Origin: Bacteroidota bacterium
GTDB lineage: Bacteria > Bacteroidota > Bacteroidia > Bacteroidales > VadinHA17
DNA: 14,822 bases
Direction: 5' to 3'
Assembly: GCA_030642585.1 (NCBI GenBank)
Contig: DAOWNN010000019.1
Span: 1-14,822, forward strand
Part shown: positions 1 through 8,449 of the stretch, in pieces
Layout of the letters: each line of letters starts with the position of its first letter
Numbering within the stretch: the stretch's first letter is position 1
The notes under the pieces: generated by a model
The model's input: the letters and a program-made list of their open reading frames with translations, nothing else
Told to the model about the DNA's origin: nothing
The model's database searches: none
Made by a program: the position numbers and the translations under genes

Positions 1-25
1 CAGTATTAATCAAGACAGAGTGAGC

Positions 26-53
26 AAAAAGAAAAAGCTCGCTTTTTCTTTTT
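26..53. terminator. Possible A/T-rich bidirectional terminator
   Basis: A 13-base arm of A5-G-A5-G-C (26-38) is followed by a two-base spacer and its exact reverse complement (41-53), ending in a run of T. A run of T follows the stem on either strand, so it could end transcription of a gene lying left of the window or of one coming from the right. The stem is almost all A-T, with only a few G-C pairs, so its strength is doubtful. Confidence 0.35.
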
Positions 54-78
54 TGGGAACTCTGGCTTGTCAATTGCG

Positions 79-149
79 GAGCAATTGCTGTTTTCAATTA
101 ACAGTCGGACTTCAAGGAATCACGAACCGCAGAATGCGGTGAGTAATTC
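79..149. repeat. 71-bp direct repeat, copy 1
   Basis: This block matches 172-242 at 70 of 71 positions; the only difference is G at 141 against A at 234. It contains three short symmetries: the palindrome GCAATTGC, the hairpin CTGTT-7 nt-AACAG, and the hairpin CCGCA-GAA-TGCGG (127-139). A third arm, ATTGC-GGA-GCAAT, sits across its left edge. The build resembles a REP or palindromic intergenic element rather than a coding sequence. Confidence 0.85.
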
Positions 150-171
150 TTGCTTGCTCTTTTTTGTTTAT

Positions 172-242
172 GAGCAATTGCTGTTTTCAATTAACAGTCG
201 GACTTCAAGGAATCACGAACCGCAGAATGCGGTAAGTAATTC
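172..242. repeat. 71-bp direct repeat, copy 2
   Basis: This is the second copy, starting 93 bp after the first and separated from it by a 22-bp spacer. Here the CCGCA-GAA-TGCGG hairpin (220-232) is enclosed by a further perfect 7-bp pairing, AAGGAAT (207-213) with ATTCCTT (239-245), giving a larger cruciform-like unit than in copy 1, where the right arm is degraded. Copy 2 therefore looks like the more intact unit. Confidence 0.85.
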
Positions 243-362
243 CTTCGGGTTCACTGGCAAATAAAAAAGAGTTATATTCAAAACAAAAGCGAGCCTGAAA
301 AAAAAGCCCATTTTTTTTTGTAATTTTATTCCCATTCAGATTTCACAACATAATCGCCAGGC

Positions 363-2054
363 ATGTTTAAGTTTAACTGGATAAAAATAATTGGCTCAAA
401 CGAAGAGTTTTCAATGGAACATAGGTTCCTGAATGGCTTCATGTTTTTTGGTTCCCTTCTCGGATTTTCATCCACGGTTTTTAATGTGGTCTTAGGTCTT
501 GGAAACAGTTTGATCTTTTTGACGGCAACAGCTGGTGTATTACTCCTGTTCCTTTATTACAGATCCCGTTTCCACAAAGACTATTTTCTCACACTGTATT
601 TATCCACTATTTTTATTCTTTTAATGTTGTCAGCATTATGGATTGAAAATGCTGGCTCTGATGGTCCCATTAGCTATGTTTATTTTGCCCTTCTTGTTTT
701 CATTATGCTCTTTTTCAAGAAGCCTTTTAACTTTATTATGATTTTCGTACTGGGACTTACTATTGCATCTCTTTTTATTGTGGAATCCTACTATCCGGAT
801 GTTGTTACACCATATCCTGAAGGATCGAACAGAACAATTGACCATCTGTCTGTTTTAATTCCGGTTATTATCATCATTTCTTTTTTTATCTATAACACCA
901 GGCAATATTACCTTTCAGAGAAAAAAAAGGCAGAAACATCAGATAAGTTGAAATCATCCTTCCTGGCAAATATGTCTCATGAGATCAGGACACCTATGAA
1001 CAGCATAATAGGTTTTAGCCAGCTGTTAAGTGAAAATCCTGATAATGAAACACAAAAAAAATATGTTGATCTTATTTTGGAAAGCGGAGATTCACTCTTG
1101 ACACTTATAAATGAGATCCTTGATATTTCTCAGATCGAAGCCGGACAGGGTAAGCTATTTCCCAAGAATTTTGAACTTGAGCAATTACTTACAGATCTTT
1201 TTGATGCCTATGAAGCAGAACGTATTAAAAATAAGAAGTATGAGATTGAATTAATTCTTGCAGAGCCTGAAGGAACAAGAAGAAAAACTATGTATGCCGA
1301 TCCGCATCGACTGAAGCAGGTACTTTCCAACCTTTTAAATAATGCTATAAAGTTTACGGATTCAGGCCAAATTACATTTGGCTATTCACTCTTACCCGGT
1401 CAAAAACTCAGGTTTTTTGTGGAAGATACAGGAATAGGAATTGCTTCGGAAAACCTGGATGCAATTTTCCACCGTTTTTTCAAATTGGAAGATGATATAA
1501 ACAGATTATACAGGGGAACCGGTCTGGGGCTGGCTATTTGTAAGCAGATTGTAGAAATGATGGGGGGCAAAATATATGTTCAGTCTAATCTTACTAAAGG
1601 TTCACGTTTTTTCTTTGATCTACCCTTATATACTGGTTGGGAGGATATGGAAGTAAAAACATTCAAGAAAAAGGCCAGGACTTATAAATGGAAGCGAAAA
1701 AAAATTCTCATTGCTGAGGACGAAGAGCTAAATTTCAGATTATTTTTTGAGATTTTTAAGTCCACAGGAGTAGAAATATCCAGGGCTACAACAGGCAGGG
1801 AAGCGGTTTATAAGCTTAAGCAAAAACCAGATTTCGATCTTTTGATCCTTGACCTGAAGATGCCGGAAATGAGCGGAATTGATGCCTTTAAAGAAATACG
1901 AAAGATGGGCTCCAAAGTTCCTGCAATTGCTGTAACTGCTTATGCATTACAGGAAGATAAACTAAAATGCTTGTCAGTTGGTTTTAATGAATACCTGGCA
2001 AAACCATTTCGTAAAATTGAATTTCTGGAAATAGTTGATAAATACCTGAAATAA
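363..2054 (+). CDS. Membrane-bound hybrid histidine kinase
   Basis: A 563-residue hybrid two-component sensor. The first about 183 residues form six likely membrane segments (about 22-46, 48-66, 73-94, 103-118, 122-144, 161-183) with no large periplasmic domain, so the signal is probably read in or near the membrane. The HisKA helix follows, with the H-box SHEIRTPMN and phospho-acceptor His206. The ATPase domain has the N-box around Asn323-Asn327, DTGIGI at 355 and the G2 box GTGLGL at 385. A receiver domain fills about 446-563 with acidic Glu452/Asp453, phospho-acceptor Asp497 (LDLKMPEMSG), Thr525 and Lys547. All catalytic residues are present. There is no HPt or DNA-binding output domain, so phosphate must pass to a partner encoded elsewhere or the receiver tunes the kinase. 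The stimulus is unknown. The start is the first ATG; Met18 is an alternative. The AsmA gene follows 36 bp later and may be cotranscribed. Confidence 0.93.
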   Translation: MFKFNWIKIIGSNEEFSMEHRFLNGFMFFGSLLGFSSTVFNVVLGLGNSLIFLTATAGVLLLFLYYRSRFHKDYFLTLYLSTIFILLMLSALWIENAGSDGPISYVYFALLVFIMLFFKKPFNFIMIFVLGLTIASLFIVESYYPDVVTPYPEGSNRTIDHLSVLIPVIIIISFFIYNTRQYYLSEKKKAETSDKLKSSFLANMSHEIRTPMNSIIGFSQLLSENPDNETQKKYVDLILESGDSLLTLINEILDISQIEAGQGKLFPKNFELEQLLTDLFDAYEAERIKNKKYEIELILAEPEGTRRKTMYADPHRLKQVLSNLLNNAIKFTDSGQITFGYSLLPGQKLRFFVEDTGIGIASENLDAIFHRFFKLEDDINRLYRGTGLGLAICKQIVEMMGGKIYVQSNLTKGSRFFFDLPLYTGWEDMEVKTFKKKARTYKWKRKKILIAEDEELNFRLFFEIFKSTGVEISRATTGREAVYKLKQKPDFDLLILDLKMPEMSGIDAFKEIRKMGSKVPAIAVTAYALQEDKLKCLSVGFNEYLAKPFRKIEFLEIVDKYLK

Positions 2055-2090
2055 TTTTGTCTTTCCTAAAAGGGCAATAACGTATATCGC

Positions 2091-4920
2091 ATGAAGAAAG
2101 TATTAAAAATTGCTGCAAGAATATTCTTAGGAGTATTGCTCATAGTTTTTCTGGCCTTAATTATTGTCCCCGTTATTTTTAAGGCCCCTATATTAACCAG
2201 GGTTGAAAATGAATTGAATAGCAGCTTGAATGCAGAAGTGTCGTTTGATGACTTTCGTTTAAGCCTGATAAAAAAATTTTCCAAACTTAAGTATGGAGCT
2301 GAAAGGCCTTTCTATTGTTGGTGTTGATGAGTTTTCTAAGGATACACTGGTTCGCTTTAGAATTTTTAGAGTCTCTGTAAACATACTAAGTGCAATAAGC
2401 AAAAGTGGACCTGAGATAAGTTCAGTTTTGCTTGATACTCCTGAGATTTTAGCAAAAGTATTGGATTCAGGACAGGCAAACTGGGATATCTTCAAGGAAA
2501 CCGAAACTATTCCGGATTCTACTATCATAGAGGAAAGTGAGGAAGAGAATGATATTAAAATACGGTTGAAGAAATTCTCTATTAAGAATGGAAATGTGCG
2601 TTATGTGGATCTTTCCGGAGGTATAACAGCCTCTCTTGAGAAATTAAATTTTACAATGGGAGGGAAGCTTGGTATGTCTCAAACAGAAATTATGCTTCAT
2701 GCAAGTGCGAATCCTGTGAATGTGAAAATTGATGGTATTTCTTACTTGAAAAATGTTGCTCTTAATATGAGTATCGGACTTTCTGCAGATCTCGATCAGA
2801 TGAATTTTGTATTTATTGAGAATGAATTTTCACTAAATGAACTTAGCTTGCAGTTTGACGGGAGTATTGATCTGGGGAATGAAAATCCCAGCCTGGACAT
2901 TCGGTTCAATACCTTAAATACCAGTTTTAAATCTTTGATTTCGCTTGTTCCGGTAATTTACATGAATGATTTTCAAGACCTTGAAACAGAGGGCAATCTG
3001 TTACTGTCAGGGACGGTAAATGGAATTTACAATGAAAAAGATTCGATTTTGCCGGATCTCGTTCTTGACCTGAAAGTTGAAAATGCCATGTTTAAATATC
3101 CGGACTTACCTACCTCCATTGAGAAAATAAATATTGCCGTGAATTTGAATGTGAAAGGAGAGGATCTGGATAAAACAAGGATTGATATAAGTGCTTTCTC
3201 TTTTGAAATCAGGGATAATCCGGTTACTGCCAATTTGCATATTCAAACACCCATCAGTGATCTTCAGATGAAAGGTGGACTTAGTGGAACTATCGACCTT
3301 TCTGATTTTTCAGATATTGTTCCTATGGATGGGATAAGTTTGGATGGCGAAATATATTCTTCTATTCAGCTTCAGGGGAGATTATCTTCAATTGAAGAAG
3401 AACATTATGAAGATTTTGGAGCAGATGGAATTATCCGACTTAAGAATTTTGAATTGAACACCCCCGATCTTCCTGTTCCTGTAAAGATCAATGAGGCAGA
3501 GCTAATCTTTTCACCTATGCTTCTTGAATTGTCAAAATTGAATATGAAGATGGGGACGTCTGATATTCAGATGAATGGAGCTATGGAAAACTACCTTTTA
3601 TTCGTATTAAATGATGAACAATTATCAGGTAGTTTTGATCTTAGATCCGGGCTACTTGATTTGAATGAGATAATGCCTGAGTCTACAGATATACAAGAAG
3701 AGGAGATACCAGAGGATACTATTTCCCTGTCAGTAGTGAAGATTCCAGCAAATGTAGATTTTATCTTTACCTCAAGTTTAAACCATGTGGAATTTGGAGA
3801 TATCAGGCTTGACAAGGTTCAGGGAGAAATTTTGGTAAAAGACTCCAAATTAATCTTAAATGGTTTAAATATGAATTTGCTGGATGGAAGCATGAGCGTA
3901 AAAGGAGAATATGATGTTTCAGATACCTTGAATCCATTGTTTGATATGAATCTGGATATGACAGAAATAGATATTGCCTCGGCATATAATAGTTTCAATA
4001 TGGTAAAAATATTGACTCCTTTTGCAAAGGACTTGAATGGTAAGGTTTCGTCCTCTCTTGATTTTTCAGCCAGGCTGGGAGCAGATATGATGCCCCTTAT
4101 TTCTACAATATCAGGATCGGGAGAATTGCATTCCAGGGAGATACAGGTATTAAGTTCGCCTGTTTTTGATCAGATGAAGAATTTATTGAAAATGAATAAG
4201 GACCTGACAAATACTTTTAAGGATGTAAATCTTTCTTTTAAGATAAAAGATGGCGGGCTTGAGATTCAACCCTTTGATATTAAAATGGGAGATATTCATA
4301 CCAATGTGAGTGGATCTCACGGACTGGATCAAAGCTTAAATTATCTTGTTAAGATGGATGTGCCCAGAGAATATTTGGGTTCGGAGGCAAATGAACTAAT
4401 CGATAATTTAGGAGCACAGGCTGCTTCTCTTGGTTTGAATTTTGAGCCAGGAGAAACCATACCTGTGAATTTCAAAATTAGAGGAAAAATCGGAAAACCT
4501 GAACTAAGCCTTGGGGCTGGAAAAAGTGAGCGTGCCGGGAGCGGAGTAAAGGAAGCTGTTGTCAAAGAAGTAAAGGAGGAACTGGTAAAGCAAAAAGAAG
4601 AACTGGTAGAGGAAGTTCAAGAAGAGATCAATGAGGAGGTTGAAAAGATACTGGCTCGGGCAGAAAAAGAAGCAGAAACCATCCGCCGGCTGGCACGTGA
4701 ATCGGCTGAGCAGGTAAAGAAAGAAGCTTATGCTAATGCAGATAAACTGGAGAAAGAAGCAGAAGGAAAAATTAGTTTTGCAGTTGCTATTGCAGAAAAA
4801 GCCGCAGACAAACTAAGGGATCAAGGTGATAAGCAAGCTGAAAGTATTGTTCGGGAAGCAGATGAAAAAGCCGAAAATGTACTTGAAGCTGCCAGGGAAA
4901 AAGCTGATAAATTAAAGTAG
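2091..4920 (+). CDS. AsmA-family envelope protein, frame broken by one base
   Basis: A large AsmA-like protein, a family tied to outer-membrane biogenesis and related to bridge-like lipid-transfer proteins. The N-terminus (MKKVLKIAARIF, then a hydrophobic stretch to about residue 30) is a single membrane anchor. It is read in one frame up to 2327, while the rest is open from 2293 to 4920 in the +1 frame. Dropping one base from the A7T4 run at 2270-2280 joins them and gives FPNLSMELKGLSIVG, the FPNLS-type motif expected after the anchor in this family, so the two frames were one gene of about 942 residues. The body is beta-rich, with the conserved AsmA C-terminal region at about 4036-4520. From about 4545 to the stop the protein becomes a roughly 125-residue Lys/Glu/Ala-rich coiled coil, an unusual tail. 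The break could be a sequencing error, a true mutation or slippage. The stop lies 4 bp from the end of the convergent rplS. Confidence 0.85.
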
Positions 4921-4924
4921 AAAA

Positions 4925-5272
4925 TTAAAATTTCTTTTCCTTGATACGAGCTTTCTTACCTGTAAGTTTACGAAGGTAAAAAATTCTGGACCGGTGAACT
5001 TTACCGTGTTTATTAATCTCAATTTTATCAATAAATGGTGAAGCTGTGGGAAATATTCTTTCTACACCAACATTTCCTGAAATTTTCCGTACCGTAAAAG
5101 TTTCTGTATGTCCAGATCCTCTTCTTTGCAATACAACGCCCCTGAATTGCTGGATTCTTTCTTTGTTCCCCTCTTTAATTTTATAATGAACAGTAATGGT
5201 ATCTCCACTTATAAAATTAGGAAATTTATTTTCAACTGCGTATGCTTTATCTACAACATTCATTAAGTTCAT
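4925..5272 (-). CDS. rplS: 50S ribosomal protein L19
   Basis: A 115-residue protein of normal length for L19, which binds 23S rRNA near the interface with the small subunit. Diagnostic stretches are FISGDTITVHYKIKEGNKERIQ, of which GNKERIQQFRGVV is near-universal, then the ISGNVGVERIFP segment and the C-terminal LRKLTGKKARIKEK. The first ATG is used here; a second in-frame ATG three codons later (MNVVDKAYA) is equally plausible. The gene stands alone rather than next to trmD or rpsP. It converges on the AsmA gene with a 4-bp gap and no terminator between them, so their transcripts probably overlap. Confidence 0.97.
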   Translation of the reverse strand: MNLMNVVDKAYAVENKFPNFISGDTITVHYKIKEGNKERIQQFRGVVLQRRGSGHTETFTVRKISGNVGVERIFPTASPFIDKIEINKHGKVHRSRIFYLRKLTGKKARIKEKKF

Positions 5273-5316
5273 CTCTCTACTCTTTATGTTTATTTATTGT
5301 TTTACAAAATCGAGCG

Positions 5317-5343
5317 CAATGTTACGAAATATTTTTCAATCAA
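5317..5343 (-). promoter_or_regulatory. Candidate rplS promoter
   Basis: On the minus strand TAACATTG (5317-5324) matches the Bacteroidota -7 consensus TAnnTTTG at all but one fixed position. A TTG (5341-5343) lies 16 bp upstream, slightly close for the -33 box. The implied leader before the rplS start at 5272 is about 40 nt. This is a weak match and rests on position as much as on sequence. Confidence 0.3.
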
Positions 5344-5522
5344 TCACTTAATATCATAAATTATTACTGAAGAATACATGTTTTAACATGATAAATTTTG
5401 TTGGAATACTGGAATGTTTATATAGTCATCCACTTTCTTCCCATCATTCCATCATTCCTTAATTATATTAATAAAGTGCCCTATGGGTGCAATTTGAAGC
5501 CACCTTCATAGAGGGTGGATAT

Positions 5523-7214
5523 TTACTGTTCGCCACCTTCCATTTTCAATTTGTCCTTTGTTTCATTGGCTACATTACGATACCATTCTTTGCTATAACC
5601 GGGTTGCTTTAGTTTTGGATTTACATATATATGATCATCAGGAACAGTCTGGGCTTCCTTTATATTACCATCCATATAGCGGGTAAAGAGGTATCCATAG
5701 AATTCTCTCCAGGTATCAACAGTCTGGTTTCCAGAATTGACTGAATAATCGGTTAAAAACCTTATTGCTTTTTCAGGATCTTTCTGATGCAATTTACTGG
5801 CTACTTCATCAATTACCTGGACTTCTTCAATAAATCTTAACTCAAGTTCAGCCTGTTTCTTCCTAATATCAGGGTAAATAATATTTGCTCTTGTGTATGC
5901 AAAGTTTGAAAGCTGGTTGAATACCCAGAATCCTGATTCAGTGGTAAAGTTCATCATACTGCCATTACCCACTGCATAGGACCATGGGACCTTAGAAATA
6001 CCACAATACATTGGAACATAAACAGTAGAATAACTGTCGTCAACACCAAACCATAATATGCCGCCAACTGCATCAGGGAGCCAACTGCGGCTCTGAGTAA
6101 CAAATGAAAAACCGGTTTGCTGTGTAGAGATAGCTCTTTCATTAAAATATGTTTCTTCGTCAACTTTCCAGGTCAATGGTCTCCATCTTACTCCACATTG
6201 AAAAGCACCTGCGCCAATATCCAGGGTCATATCCATAGGTGTATTTTCATAATGATCACGCATCATTTCCATTACATCGTGAACACTCACCTTGTTGTCT
6301 GGTTTTACCCACAGTGGCATTCTTTCATCCAGTTTGTAGCCCATGGCATAATCCAGGTATTGTTCCATTCCACTGGTTACTTTGTTAAATCCGGCCCATA
6401 CTCTTGCTTCACAGAACCTGGCTCCACCAAAATCTACTGGTGCATAAATATCTGAAAAACTGAAGTTTTTGTCTTTTCCATCATAATATCCATTATTTCT
6501 GGCCACCTGAATCACATCAGCTGCGTAAACATTTTCGATACCAGGCTCAAATATATTCTCCAGGTTTCTTGAGGAAATTGAACTTTTCCCATCCTCAAGT
6601 GGAAATGTGGTAATCCTTGCGTGGTTAGCATGTCCTGAAATATAACCATCAGGAATACGCCTGGCCACCCAAACTGCACCGGTATTTCCTTCTCCTTTGC
6701 CTATCATTTCCATGATCCACACTTCATTCTTATCAGAAATAGAAAAAGATTCGCCTGAACTGTAATACCCATATTCATCCAGTAATTCTGCAATTACTTT
6801 AATTGCCTCGCGTGCATTTCCTGCTCTTTGCAGGGTGATGTACATGAGACTGCCGTAATCGATGATTCCGGTTTTATCACGTAATTCACTTTTGCCACCA
6901 TAAGTGGTTTCCCCAATTGCAACCTGGCGTTCATTTATGTTACCAACCACAGAATAAGTGTGTCTTGCCTGTTTGATTTTCCCCAGATATTTCCCTGTAT
7001 CCCACTCATATACATCGAGCATAGCTCCTTCCGGATAATCAGCTGCCGGACTGAAGTATAATTCACCATACAACACATGGGAATCTGCTGCATAGGTAAT
7101 CATTGTTGAGCCATCTTTACTGGCCGCTTTTGTAATTAAAAAGTTTGTACAGGAATAAGTATTTTGCATATTCCAGCTCAAAATCATAAATAGGAAAAAA
7201 AAGATCTTTTTCAT
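5523..7214 (-). CDS. Secreted C69-family dipeptidase
   Basis: A 563-residue peptidase of family C69 (PepD-like, Ntn-hydrolase fold), which removes dipeptides from short peptides. The N-terminus MKKIFFFLFMILSW is a signal peptide, and Cys22 in the sequence YSCTNFLITKAAS is the expected nucleophile: cleavage just before it would expose the N-terminal cysteine these enzymes need. The following DGSTMITYAAD segment, GETTYGG, the SISDKNEVWIME region and GHANHARI are typical of the family. Length and the C-terminal helical region agree with Bacteroidota members. The residues before Cys22 (TYS) are not a good lipobox, so a secreted rather than lipid-anchored enzyme is favoured. It is the last gene of a likely three-gene unit, 39 bp after the alcohol dehydrogenase gene. 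A role in taking peptides from food or from the wall is inference. Confidence 0.93.
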   Translation of the reverse strand: MKKIFFFLFMILSWNMQNTYSCTNFLITKAASKDGSTMITYAADSHVLYGELYFSPAADYPEGAMLDVYEWDTGKYLGKIKQARHTYSVVGNINERQVAIGETTYGGKSELRDKTGIIDYGSLMYITLQRAGNAREAIKVIAELLDEYGYYSSGESFSISDKNEVWIMEMIGKGEGNTGAVWVARRIPDGYISGHANHARITTFPLEDGKSSISSRNLENIFEPGIENVYAADVIQVARNNGYYDGKDKNFSFSDIYAPVDFGGARFCEARVWAGFNKVTSGMEQYLDYAMGYKLDERMPLWVKPDNKVSVHDVMEMMRDHYENTPMDMTLDIGAGAFQCGVRWRPLTWKVDEETYFNERAISTQQTGFSFVTQSRSWLPDAVGGILWFGVDDSYSTVYVPMYCGISKVPWSYAVGNGSMMNFTTESGFWVFNQLSNFAYTRANIIYPDIRKKQAELELRFIEEVQVIDEVASKLHQKDPEKAIRFLTDYSVNSGNQTVDTWREFYGYLFTRYMDGNIKEAQTVPDDHIYVNPKLKQPGYSKEWYRNVANETKDKLKMEGGEQ

Positions 7215-7253
7215 TAGTTTTTATTTAAATTGATTTTATAATTGTTTCCAGAT

Positions 7254-8393
7254 TTACATCATTAGATCTACCAGTTTCAGATGATCTTCCTTACTTAATA
7301 CGTGATGCAAGCCACTTGCCCTGCTTTTATTTAATTGTTCCAGGATTTCTGATTTATGCTGTAAACCTATGTCTAGATCTGATAGATTAACAGGAGATTT
7401 CACTTTTGTGAAAAAGGCTGAAAGGAGGCTTATTGTTTCATCAACTGAATCAGTATCAAACAATCCTCTCCCCAGGGCTTTTATCCTGTCCGGGATCCGG
7501 TTTTTCTGAAGCTTTAACCAGGCAGGATAAGCGATACTGAGAGTGGCACCATGTGGAGTATCATAAAGGAATGACAGCTGGTGTCCAATAGCATGAACGC
7601 CCCAATCGCCTCCTTGTTTTCCATAGTAGGTTAAGCCATTCAGAGCCAGGGTTGCATCCAGCATAATACTTGCCCTTAAGTCATAATTTTGGAGATCCTG
7701 AAGTAATTTAGGCCCCCAGTAAAATGCATCCTTAATAATTGAAAAGATAATTCTGTCTGTTATGCTTGGTTCCCCTTTCCCAAAAAAAGCCTCAAGTGCA
7801 TGTGCAATTAAGTCTACGATACCATATGCTGTATAATCAAAAGGGACTGAAATAGTAAACTGGGGATCCAGGAAAGAATGTTTTGGGAAATTAAGCTCGT
7901 CAACAAAACCTATTTTTTCACCGGTTTCAGGATTTTGAATAACTGCAGCACCATTCATTTCTGTACCTGTGGCTGCAAGTGTAAGAACATTGACCAGGGG
8001 AATGGAGGCTTTAGGTCTGGCCCGCCATTTCATGAAATCCCATGCCCTGGTATCGGAAGCAATGCACAAGCCGATTATTTTGGCAGAATCAATTACACTG
8101 CCACCCCCCAGGGCAAGCATTACATCAATTTTATTTTGTTTTCCCAGGACAACAGCTTTTTCAACATCCTCAAGAATTGGATTTGGTTTAATTCCACTGT
8201 ACTCAGTGATTTTCAGGCCGGCTTTTTTGAGTTGGTTTACAATTTTGTCGTAATACCCGTATTTTTTTACCGATCCCTGACCGTAAATCAGCAATACATG
8301 TTTTCCATATCTTTTGACAACATCTCCAAGTTCATCTGTTACATTTTTCCCAAAATGTAGGCGGGTGGGATTATAGGCAGTAAAATTTTCCAT
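7254..8393 (-). CDS. Iron-containing alcohol dehydrogenase (YqhD/BDH type)
   Basis: A 379-residue group III alcohol dehydrogenase, expected to reduce aldehydes with NAD(P)H in the cytoplasm. The nucleotide-binding GGGS is at 96-99. The four metal ligands appear as Asp194 and His198 (DLIAHALEAFF), His267 (GVHAIGHQL) and His281 (TPHGATLS). From memory this numbering is the same as that of E. coli YqhD, which supports the butanol-dehydrogenase/YqhD branch over the AdhE or glycerol dehydrogenase branches. The substrate cannot be read from the sequence; detoxifying reactive aldehydes is the usual role of the branch. It sits 56 bp after anmK and 39 bp before the C69 gene on the same strand, so the three are likely cotranscribed although no metabolic link is obvious. 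Confidence 0.95.
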   Translation of the reverse strand: MENFTAYNPTRLHFGKNVTDELGDVVKRYGKHVLLIYGQGSVKKYGYYDKIVNQLKKAGLKITEYSGIKPNPILEDVEKAVVLGKQNKIDVMLALGGGSVIDSAKIIGLCIASDTRAWDFMKWRARPKASIPLVNVLTLAATGTEMNGAAVIQNPETGEKIGFVDELNFPKHSFLDPQFTISVPFDYTAYGIVDLIAHALEAFFGKGEPSITDRIIFSIIKDAFYWGPKLLQDLQNYDLRASIMLDATLALNGLTYYGKQGGDWGVHAIGHQLSFLYDTPHGATLSIAYPAWLKLQKNRIPDRIKALGRGLFDTDSVDETISLLSAFFTKVKSPVNLSDLDIGLQHKSEILEQLNKSRASGLHHVLSKEDHLKLVDLMM

Positions 8394-8449
8394 TTATCAT
8401 ATGTTTCATTAATTAATGTAAAAGCTCTTAGTATTCTAATAAAAAATTA

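Larger units (their letters stand above)
1..362. other. Non-coding left-edge region with repeats
   Basis: No convincing gene lies in this stretch. It holds a terminator-like A/T-rich dyad (26-53), two 71-bp near-identical direct repeats (79-149 and 172-242) and a further A8-GCCCA-T9 dyad at 298-319. The short open frame at 67-264 is simply the two repeat copies read in one frame, because they lie 93 bp (31 codons) apart. I do not see a clear promoter for the histidine kinase that follows; the nearest candidate, TAATTTTA just after position 320, matches TAnnTTTG in seven of eight positions but has no good partner box. Confidence 0.6.

Noticed and set aside
67..264. Small open frame of 65 residues covering both left-edge repeats
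   Set aside because: The frame exists only because the repeats are 93 bp apart; the amino acid sequence is a duplicate of one motif, there is no promoter or family match, and hairpin structure explains the DNA better.
5377..5390. Dyad CATGTT-TT-AACATG upstream of rplS as an operator
   Set aside because: Only 6-bp arms in very AT-rich DNA; such dyads are expected by chance and no second copy is seen near another promoter.
5500..5520. CCACC / GGTGG hairpin after the C69 gene as a terminator
   Set aside because: The stem is only 5 bp with a 9-base loop and no T run follows on the minus strand.
7878..8360. Plus-strand open frame of 160 residues inside the alcohol dehydrogenase gene
   Set aside because: It is antisense to a complete gene with all metal ligands, and its translation is low in complexity and rich in Cys and Phe, as expected of a shadow frame.
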